The notes under the pieces: generated by a model
Database searches by the model: none
Told to the model about the DNA's origin: nothing
Seen by the model: the letters and a program-made list of their open reading frames with translations, nothing else
From: Candidatus Jorgensenbacteria bacterium
GTDB lineage: Bacteria; Patescibacteriota; Minisyncoccia; UBA6257; GWB1-50-10
Assembly (NCBI GenBank): GCA_016234345.1
Contig: JACRFG010000054.1
Span: forward strand, 1 to 6,052
DNA: 6,052 bases
Reading direction: 5' to 3'
Shown here: in pieces, positions 1 through 4,271 of the stretch
Layout: every line of letters begins with the position of its first letter
How positions within the stretch are numbered: position 1 is the first letter of the stretch
Translations under genes and position numbers: made by a program

Positions 1-317
1 CTAATCTCTCTCTTGGTCATTATGTGCCAAATACCTCGCTGCCCTTCAGCCAAACGAGGGTCTTCATAAACCTTGGCATCGGGATACATAAGACCCATCG
101 TCTCCTTGGAACGGGTGTAGTACGACACGTAATACGTATCAAACGCTCCAAATTCTTTATGAAGATAAAGTCCTGTGGCTTTTGCTTGTTCTTGTCCCCG
201 CTCTGTTAGGGGGTATTCCCACGTACTTACCGGGAACTTTGCACGCTCATCAGCTGAAAGCACGTTCCCTTCGGACTCCGCATGTCTCACTAATACTAAA
301 CTTTTCGGCCAACTCAT
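1..317 (-). CDS. Histidine phosphatase (phosphoglycerate mutase-like), 3' end missing
   Basis: Partial protein of 105 visible residues that runs off the left edge. It starts MSWPKSLVLVRHAESEGN: R11-H12 is the catalytic RH motif in which the histidine is phosphorylated, and N18 fits the usual RHxExxxN pattern. LTERG (37-41) followed by QA and a glycine is the second conserved block. R69 in YYTRSKET matches the second phosphate-binding arginine. DPRLAEGQRGIW (86-97) matches the block carrying the acid glutamate, here E91. The second conserved histidine lies beyond the edge. The family removes phosphates from small metabolites or proteins, and the substrate cannot be told from this part. The ATG start is supported by AAGGA about five bases upstream (complement of 323-327). 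The gene is divergent from the MFS gene and its leader. Confidence 0.9.
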   Translation of the reverse strand, partial: MSWPKSLVLVRHAESEGNVLSADERAKFPVSTWEYPLTERGQEQAKATGLYLHKEFGAFDTYYVSYYTRSKETMGLMYPDAKVYEDPRLAEGQRGIWHIMTKREI

Positions 318-347
318 ATTATTCCTTTCGTTAAAGTTACTGAAAAT

Positions 348-377
348 ACAATAACGCTTTCCTACCGCTCTTGTCTA
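348..377 (-). promoter_or_regulatory. Weak candidate promoter for the histidine phosphatase gene
   Basis: On the minus strand TAGACA (372-377) and TATTGT (348-353) are separated by 18 bases, and a start near 341 would give a leader of about 24 bases containing the AAGGA site. The -10 matches only four of six consensus positions, so this is a guess from position. Between this site and the plus-strand promoter at 424 I see nothing else (378-423). Confidence 0.3.
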
Positions 378-423
378 CATAAAATATTTTAAAGAGAGGA
401 TTTTGGGCAATACGCTCCGGAGA

Positions 424-452
424 TTGACATAAGAAGACGAACATGTTATATT
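424..452 (+). promoter_or_regulatory. Near-consensus housekeeping promoter reading toward the MFS gene
   Basis: TTGACA (424-429) is a perfect -35 box and TATATT (447-452) matches five of six positions of the -10 box, with the ideal 17-base spacer. Transcription should begin about seven bases after the -10, at 459-461, exactly where an ATG begins (460). It is the strongest promoter I can find upstream of the MFS gene, and the terminator at 616-657 lies between the two. Confidence 0.75.
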
Positions 453-459
453 CTTATCT

Positions 460-591
460 ATGAAAAAGTGTAGCCGCCACATAGATACGATTTTCATCAA
501 TCCTGACAAAAACCAGGCACTTTCTTATGTATGGGAAATTTCCTGTTTGTTTAACCAAGGCGGTTTTTATATTCATGTAGACTATATTTAA
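460..591 (+). CDS. Putative leaderless 43-residue leader peptide or small protein
   Basis: ATG at 460 opens 43 codons ending in TAA at 589-591. The peptide begins MKKCSRHIDTIFINPDKNQ and ends GGFYIHVDYI. I do not recognise it. It has no signal peptide, no membrane segment and no run of a single codon of the kind seen in amino-acid attenuators. There is no Shine-Dalgarno, but the promoter at 424-452 predicts a transcript starting at or within a base of this ATG, so a leaderless mRNA would explain that. An intrinsic terminator follows 24 bases after the stop, and RNA segments inside the ORF can pair with each other and with the terminator arm. It may be a regulatory leader peptide for the MFS gene, a small standalone protein, or merely an open frame inside a roughly 200-base noncoding RNA. 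Confidence 0.4.
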   Translation: MKKCSRHIDTIFINPDKNQALSYVWEISCLFNQGGFYIHVDYI

Positions 592-649
592 ATTTTATTT
601 ACGCTCCACAAAATAAAGAACGCCTCGGCTAGACAAGCGAGGCGTTCTT
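472..649 (+). promoter_or_regulatory. Putative transcription attenuator with mutually exclusive hairpins
   Basis: Four segments fold alternatively. Segment 1 is AAAAACC (508-514), segment 2 is AGGCGGTTTTT (558-568), segment 3 is AAGAACGCCTCG (616-627) and segment 4 is CGAGGCGTTCTT (638-649). Segments 3 and 4 form the terminator, 12 perfect pairs. Segment 2 pairs with 616-625 of segment 3 as 5 + 5 pairs with one bulged G and one G-U, which would block the terminator. Segment 1 pairs with 562-568 in seven perfect pairs, and AGCCGCC (472-478) is an alternative partner for 559-565. Segments 1 and 2 lie inside the small ORF, so ribosome progress could choose the fold. This is inference from complementarity found by eye; short pairings do arise by chance. 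Confidence 0.42.
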
Positions 650-657
650 GTTTGTTT
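616..657 (+). terminator. Intrinsic terminator upstream of the MFS gene
   Basis: A perfect 12-base-pair stem (616-627 with 638-649), GC-rich in its upper half with a 10-base loop, is followed by a T-rich but interrupted tail (TTCTTGTTTGTTT). It ends only 35 bases before the MFS start codon. On the plus strand it can act only on a transcript from the 424-452 promoter, either ending a small RNA or gating the MFS gene. The tail is less uniform than in an optimal terminator, which would allow partial read-through. Confidence 0.7.
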
Positions 658-680
658 AGAAAGTTATTTTACAACCGAAG

Positions 681-695
681 AAAGGATAAAATGTG
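681..695 (+). promoter_or_regulatory. Ribosome binding site fixing the GTG start of the MFS gene
   Basis: AAAGGA (681-686) is followed by six bases and then GTG (693-695). TAA at 687-689 is in frame directly upstream, so no earlier start is possible. ATG at 691-693 shares a base with the GTG but is in another frame and gives only 15 codons, ending at TGA 736-738. Confidence 0.7.
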
Positions 696-1871
696 GCACA
701 ACGAACCATCCGATTATATCTGCTGCTCACCTTACTGACGAAACTGGGCGGATCATTCATTTCAGCAACGTACGTGATGTTCCTCATCTCGAGAGGCTTA
801 AATCTCTTCGAGGTCAATCTCGTAAACCTGATTTTCTTCACAACCCTGTTCCTCTCGGAAATTCCGACGGGTGCGGCAGCTGATGTCTTTGGAAGAAAAA
901 CGTCATTCGTAATTTCGTGTTTTCTGTATTCAGCGGGCATGTTTATCTACGCGATCTCATATTCCTTTTGGGGATTTGCGCTTGCCGAAGCTGCTGCAGC
1001 AATAGGCGCGACATTCGCAAGCGGAGCATTCCAGGCGTGGCTCGTGGATCAGCTTCAATACCAAAATTATAAGATGCCGCTCGGCTCGGTATTCGCCAAA
1101 GAACAGCAAGTAACGCACGCCGCGGGAATTCTCGGAGCCGTTGCCGGCGCATATCTTGCTGATAGAAACACGCTGCTCCCATGGATGACCGGCGGAGTGA
1201 TTATGTTTATTGCGGGAATCTTGGCGCTTGTACTCATCAAAGAAGAATACTTTGTGCGCCAGAACTTCCATTTAAAAACCAGTCTCCAATCCATGAAGGA
1301 TACTATCAAAACGAGCATCCGATACGGCATAAAGAGTAAAGCAGTAAAATTCATTCTTGTTATGGGAACGCTTCAATACTTTGCGGTCCAAGCACCGAAT
1401 ATGCAGTGGCAACCATTTTTCTCTCGGTTTCTATCGGATAAAACAAGCTTGGGTTTCGTATTCGCTGCAATATCAGTCTGCTTAATGGCCGGGTCTCTTC
1501 TCTCTTCTCGATTCCTTAAATTAATGCGACACGAAACCAGGGCTCTCGCAATTTCACAGATAGGAATCGGAATTGGCATAGCGGCTACCGCACTGCTCGC
1601 CTCGTTCCCTTTTGCTCTCGGACTATTTCTATTCCAGGAAATTGCGCGAGGACTCTTTCGACCGTTAAAAGATATGTACCTCAATGAAAATATTCCATCA
1701 AAAGAACGTGCGACGCTTATATCTTTCGAATCAATGTCGCATCACGCCGGAGGACTGATAGGGCTTTTATTCAGCGGTTTCTTCGCCGAACACACATCAA
1801 TAGAAGCGACGTGGGTTTTGTCGGGAATAATTCTCGTAGGAACGACGTTGTGGTTGATAAAGAAAAAGTGA
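693..1871 (+). CDS. Major facilitator superfamily (MFS) transporter, probable exporter
   Basis: A 392-residue integral membrane protein, the normal size for a 12-helix MFS carrier that moves small molecules across the cytoplasmic membrane, usually in exchange for protons. After a short basic N-terminus, hydrophobic helices run through the sequence and it ends in basic WLIKKK. The signature loop between helices 2 and 3 is clear: G60-AAA-D64-VF-G67-R68-K69. A hydrophilic stretch at about 183-219 is the expected central cytoplasmic loop between the six-helix halves. NENIPSKERATLISFESM (331-348) resembles a loop common in MFS drug-efflux-like proteins. The substrate is not predictable; drug or metabolite export is inferred from family resemblance. 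The only convincing promoter upstream is separated from the gene by a terminator and a small ORF, suggesting conditional read-through. The start is GTG. Confidence 0.9.
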   Translation: MAQRTIRLYLLLTLLTKLGGSFISATYVMFLISRGLNLFEVNLVNLIFFTTLFLSEIPTGAAADVFGRKTSFVISCFLYSAGMFIYAISYSFWGFALAEAAAAIGATFASGAFQAWLVDQLQYQNYKMPLGSVFAKEQQVTHAAGILGAVAGAYLADRNTLLPWMTGGVIMFIAGILALVLIKEEYFVRQNFHLKTSLQSMKDTIKTSIRYGIKSKAVKFILVMGTLQYFAVQAPNMQWQPFFSRFLSDKTSLGFVFAAISVCLMAGSLLSSRFLKLMRHETRALAISQIGIGIGIAATALLASFPFALGLFLFQEIARGLFRPLKDMYLNENIPSKERATLISFESMSHHAGGLIGLLFSGFFAEHTSIEATWVLSGIILVGTTLWLIKKK

Positions 1872-1878
1872 TTAAAAA

Positions 1879-1912
1879 ACAAAAGCCCCGATTATATTAT
1901 CGGGGCTTTTTT
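1879..1912. terminator. Bidirectional terminator between convergent genes
   Basis: AAAAGCCCCGAT (1881-1892) and ATCGGGGCTTTT (1899-1910) pair perfectly around a six-base loop. Runs of T follow the stem on both strands, so it serves the MFS gene (stop at 1871) from the left and the M23 peptidase gene (stop codon 1913-1915) from the right. The minus-strand stop codon abuts the T-run. Confidence 0.92.
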
Positions 1913-2752
1913 CTACTTATACTCTTCCCAAAACTCCATGAATTTAACAGGATCAACCGTGGAAAATCGTTGCATCTTGATCATGAAATGAAGGTGAGGT
2001 CTTACTACCTGAAGACCGGTTTTGCCAACCGTTGCGATCGCTTGGCCCGGAACAATTACATCGCCCTCTTTAACGAGAAAATTACTCAGGTGGAGATACA
2101 TGCTTAAAATCCCATATCCGTGATCAATAATAAGCGTATTGCCTTCAAGCGTCTTAGTAAAATTTCCGACAAGCTGAACCCGCCCACCGTTTACGGCTCG
2201 AACCGTATCGTAAAGATCGCTCTCAAGATCAACGCCACGATGATACCGATTCCCGCGCGATGCGCCGAAATACCCATGAGGTTCATTATGAATCTTAACG
2301 GACGCAACCGGCCAATGGAAAACCTCAGTAAACAAAGGCGCTGTCGCAGATCGTTCGCAAGCTTCCTTGATAGCTTGATGGGCTTTCTCGATGTTACGCG
2401 CAATCGTCAAATTAAAACTTGTCGCAGGACCCTCGCGCTTCGGAAACTTCGATACTATTGTTACAACAGCATCCAAAACTAATTTCCCGTTTTCGACGAT
2501 ACTGACCCGACCCCTACCGATTTTCGCTTTATAATGGATTCCGATAAAAGCAATTTCGTTGTTGCCAAGCGAAAAAGAATTAACGGTATCGCCGCGAAAA
2601 ATAGCTTGGAATGACTTGCCTGCTCCGCCACGCCGCATAACTCCAAAAACATCCGCTTGTTCAACCGCTGTTTTAGTCAATGTAAAATCCTCTGCCAAAA
2701 CAACTGTTCCACACGCAAGGAACACTAGAATAAAAAACAGAACTCGCTTCAT
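1913..2752 (-). CDS. Exported M23-family (LytM-type) zinc metallopeptidase
   Basis: 279 residues. MKRVLFFILVFLACGTVVLA is a typical signal peptide with a likely cleavage after VLA (20/21). C14 lies in FLAC, a poor lipobox, so a lipoprotein is less likely. Residues about 35-117 form a beta-rich N-terminal part like those found before M23 domains. The C-terminal catalytic domain has all key residues: H171 and D175 in HRGVD and H255 in RPHLHF fit the zinc ligands; H221 in YLHLS and H253 fit the catalytic histidines. DHGYGILSMYLHLS (210-223) is typical of the fold. Such enzymes cut peptidoglycan cross-bridges outside the membrane. Because no residue is missing, activity is expected rather than a degenerate regulator. 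AAGGA lies seven bases before the ATG. It is separated from the upstream HD gene by a terminator, so it needs its own promoter, which I could not place with confidence in 2753-2810. Confidence 0.93.
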   Translation of the reverse strand: MKRVLFFILVFLACGTVVLAEDFTLTKTAVEQADVFGVMRRGGAGKSFQAIFRGDTVNSFSLGNNEIAFIGIHYKAKIGRGRVSIVENGKLVLDAVVTIVSKFPKREGPATSFNLTIARNIEKAHQAIKEACERSATAPLFTEVFHWPVASVKIHNEPHGYFGASRGNRYHRGVDLESDLYDTVRAVNGGRVQLVGNFTKTLEGNTLIIDHGYGILSMYLHLSNFLVKEGDVIVPGQAIATVGKTGLQVVRPHLHFMIKMQRFSTVDPVKFMEFWEEYK

Positions 2753-2810
2753 CTGTTATTCCTTATCTTCTGTAAAATTCCTGTACCTAAGAGTACCAAA
2801 CTATTGGAAT

Positions 2811-2847
2811 AAAAAAAGACCCGTCCCGTTACCGTGGCAGGTCTTTT
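2811..2847 (-). terminator. Intrinsic terminator of the coaD-HD unit, overlapping the gene end
   Basis: Read on the minus strand, AAAAGACC (complement of 2840-2847) pairs with GGTCTTTT (complement of 2814-2821), with further partial pairing inward, and a run of seven Ts ends at 2811. The 5' arm lies inside the last codons of the HD gene (Lys-Asp-Leu-Pro-Arg) and the stop codon (2829-2831) lies in the loop, so coding and terminator sequence are shared. Confidence 0.75.
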
Positions 2848-3467
2848 GCTAAATGCGCGAGCGCACGAAAAATATTGGCGCGTGCTTTAATTTCATACTT
2901 CTCGCGAAAATGCTCGGAAAGATAAATATGCGGCCGTTTTAAAAATCGGCGGAGAACCTCTGATCGTTCACGAGCGTAATCAACCGGCGAAACCCAATCG
3001 TACTCTTTCCTAATTCCACGATTGTACACATCGAATATTTCTGCTCCTTGGCCTAATACTGCAAGATCAACATCCACAAGCAATTGAGTATCAAAATCGG
3101 TAGGCAGAACATTATGCTTTGTCGCAAGAATATGACGGATAACACGCTCTATAAAATCGATATCGAGTTCCATGTTCTGCATGGCCAGATAAGCCAGAAC
3201 CGCGCTTCGTTCTTCGTTGTCGCCTCGACGCGGATCATAGACCGCGTCGTGATACCATATCGCCATACGGATCGCGTTAACATCTCGTGCTTGCCAATGA
3301 ACTACCGCGATTTCTGCTAAAGAAACTAATATGTGATCCAAAACATGGTAAGCACGGTGGGGTTCGCTGTAACAGCCGAGAAGATCCTTGAAAAAATGAT
3401 TAGGATCGCCGCATGCACCGACATCAATCCACAATCTCATCCATTCGTTCCTGGCCCTATCGTGCAT
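2829..3467 (-). CDS. HD-superfamily metal-dependent phosphohydrolase (COG4339-like)
   Basis: 212 residues, matching the compact family I know as COG4339 predicted HD phosphohydrolases. Conserved blocks in order: WMRLWIDVGACGD (9-21), YSEPHRAYHVLDHI (33-46) with H41 and H45, WYHDAVYDPRRGDNEERSA (71-89) with the paired H73-D74 metal ligands, RHILATKHN (111-119), DxDLAVLG (132-139) with the later metal-binding aspartate, IRKEY (152-156) and the C-terminal FLKRPHIY (175-182). The natural substrate of this family is not established, to my knowledge. The ATG at 3467 is preferred because the N-terminal W-x-x-LW region is part of the family pattern. An AGAGG site eight bases upstream lies inside coaD, whose last 11 bases the gene overlaps in another frame, so translational coupling to coaD is likely. 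Confidence 0.88.
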   Translation of the reverse strand: MHDRARNEWMRLWIDVGACGDPNHFFKDLLGCYSEPHRAYHVLDHILVSLAEIAVVHWQARDVNAIRMAIWYHDAVYDPRRGDNEERSAVLAYLAMQNMELDIDFIERVIRHILATKHNVLPTDFDTQLLVDVDLAVLGQGAEIFDVYNRGIRKEYDWVSPVDYARERSEVLRRFLKRPHIYLSEHFREKYEIKARANIFRALAHLAKDLPR

Positions 3468-3963
3468 ACAATCGCCTCTTCAATTTTTCAAACACAGGAT
3501 CGGGCACCAAGTCTTCAACAACTCTCTCCCAACCTTCAGGGCCGATAAGACTTTTCACAATACTCGAACTCACTTCCGCTAACTCACGAGGCGGCATCAG
3601 AAAAATTGTTGTTACCGAGTTTCCCAAATCCTCGTTGATATTCCGCATGGTACGCTCGTACTCGTAATCCGAAACGGTACGGATACCGCGAAGCATAAAT
3701 TCTGCTCCAACTGATTTTGCGTAGGTTATAAGATACTGATTCGTAAAAGATGTTACAGAAACGCTTGAGAAATTCTTAACACTTTCCTTAAGCATTAAAA
3801 GTCGTTCTTCGAGGGTAAACCACGAACGTTCTTCCTTCTCAGGATTTACGCCGATCGCAACAATTAAACGATCGAAAAGTCTTGATCCTTCCTCGATCAT
3901 CCAGAGGTGTCCGGCAGTAAGCACGTCAAACGTGCCGGCATATACCGCAATTCGTTGTTTCAT
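3457..3963 (-). CDS. coaD: Pantetheine-phosphate adenylyltransferase
   Basis: 168 residues, close to the usual 160-170. CoaD transfers AMP from ATP to 4'-phosphopantetheine, giving dephospho-CoA, the penultimate step of coenzyme A synthesis in the cytoplasm. The nucleotidyltransferase motif is present as YAGTFDVLTAGHL (8-20), with T11 and the G18-H19 pair. The usual form is YPGTFDPxTxGH, so two conserved prolines are Ala and Val here. FTLEERLLML (49-58), LRGIRTVSDYEYE (91-103; usually VRGLRxxxDFEYE) and EVSSSIVK (130-137) are the other diagnostic blocks. A related cytidylyltransferase is possible but less likely given the full set. The ATG is preceded only by an A-rich AAAGAAAA tract, a weak ribosome site. 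A good promoter lies 38 bases upstream, and the HD phosphohydrolase gene follows with an 11-base overlap. Confidence 0.88.
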   Translation of the reverse strand: MKQRIAVYAGTFDVLTAGHLWMIEEGSRLFDRLIVAIGVNPEKEERSWFTLEERLLMLKESVKNFSSVSVTSFTNQYLITYAKSVGAEFMLRGIRTVSDYEYERTMRNINEDLGNSVTTIFLMPPRELAEVSSSIVKSLIGPEGWERVVEDLVPDPVFEKLKRRLYAR

Positions 3964-4000
3964 TTTTCTTTTTAATTGTTAAGTAAATGTTACTAAATAA

Positions 4001-4029
4001 ATTCTAACACAAATATAATGATTACGCAA
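4001..4029 (-). promoter_or_regulatory. coaD promoter with extended -10
   Basis: Read on the minus strand: TTGCGT (-35, complement of 4024-4029), 17 bases, then TAGAAT (-10, complement of 4001-4006) preceded by TGT, making an extended TGnTAGAAT. Predicted start is near 3994, giving a leader of about 30 bases. An imperfect inverted repeat, TTAAGTAA-ATG-TTACTAAA on the plus strand (3979-3997), overlaps the predicted start and could be an operator, though it is AT-rich and short. Confidence 0.68.
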
Positions 4030-4072
4030 GATTACTTTAGAATTCCTTTTTATTTTTTAGTTTTATAACAAT

Positions 4073-4126
4073 CCTCAAAAATCACGCATACCTGCCCGAC
4101 GGCAGGCGGGTGCGTAATTTTTGAAG
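4073..4126. repeat. Palindrome interrupted at its centre by a 20-base hairpin unit
   Basis: The left arm CCTCAAAAATCACGCATA (4073-4090) and right arm TGCGTAATTTTTGAAG (4111-4126) pair over 4075-4088 with 4111-4124 with one mismatch (C4083/A4116). The left arm matches that of the palindrome at 4157-4190 in 15 of 18 bases and the right arm in 11 of 16. Removing 4091-4110 would restore a 34-base palindrome of the same layout. There is no T-run suited to a plus-strand terminator. Confidence 0.75.
4091..4110. repeat. GC-rich mini-hairpin unit inserted in a palindrome
   Basis: CCTGCC-CGAC-GGCAGG followed by CGGG: a six-pair stem with a CGAC loop. It is far richer in GC than the AT-rich spacer around it. 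From memory, similar CTGCCGGCAGG-type intergenic units are frequent in Patescibacteria genomes; I cannot confirm that here. Its boundaries are set by comparison with the uninterrupted sister palindrome. Confidence 0.6.
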
Positions 4127-4156
4127 ATACGTTGATTTTTAGGGATTTGGGTTGTG

Positions 4157-4190
4157 CCTCAATTTTCACGCATATGCGTGAAAATTGAGG
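4157..4190. repeat. Perfect 34-bp palindrome
   Basis: The left half begins CCTCAATTTTCACGCAT and the right half is its exact reverse complement, meeting at the CATATG centre with no loop. TGTG (4153-4156) and CACA (4192-4195) extend the stem by four pairs past one bulged A. No T-run follows, so it is not an ordinary intrinsic terminator. It lies 81 bases before the ATG of the barrel gene. It may be an operator for a dimeric protein, a cruciform or processing site, or a copy of a dispersed palindromic element. Confidence 0.92.
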
Positions 4191-4237
4191 ACACATAAAA
4201 GATGGATAAAAATGCGAAATAACAGTTGTTGCGTGGT

Positions 4238-4262
4238 TAAATCAGAAAAACTGATTTACAAT
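4238..4262 (+). promoter_or_regulatory. Weak -10 box and small hairpin just before the barrel gene
   Basis: TACAAT (4257-4262) matches five of six -10 positions and lies nine bases before the ATG at 4272, so any transcript from it would be nearly leaderless. I see no convincing -35 at the right distance. TAAATCAG (4238-4245) and CTGATTTA (4251-4258) form an eight-pair stem with a five-A loop overlapping the -10, which might be a protein-binding site. The remaining spacer between 4191 and 4237 shows nothing I can name. Confidence 0.3.
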
Positions 4263-4271
4263 AAATTCATA

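Noticed and set aside
656..1684. Several minus-strand open frames of 79-104 codons opposite the MFS gene.
   Set aside because: They are antisense to a clear MFS coding sequence, lack recognisable domains and have compositions expected from the complementary strand.
2783..2797. GTACC repeated at a 10-base interval upstream of the M23 gene, and GATTAC repeated at a 10-base interval at 4020-4035.
   Set aside because: Each is a pair of five- or six-base words, too short to call an operator without copies elsewhere.
4014..4019. Perfect TATAAT on the plus strand in the coaD upstream region.
   Set aside because: There is no -35-like sequence at 16-18 bases upstream, and on the minus strand this stretch lies inside the spacer of the better coaD promoter.
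4185..4271. Longer N-terminus for the barrel protein from TTG 4185 or ATG 4212.
   Set aside because: TTG 4185 lies in the perfect palindrome and neither start has a good ribosome site. The extra residues (MRNNSCCVV...) do not resemble the family, whose similarity starts after the ATG at 4272.
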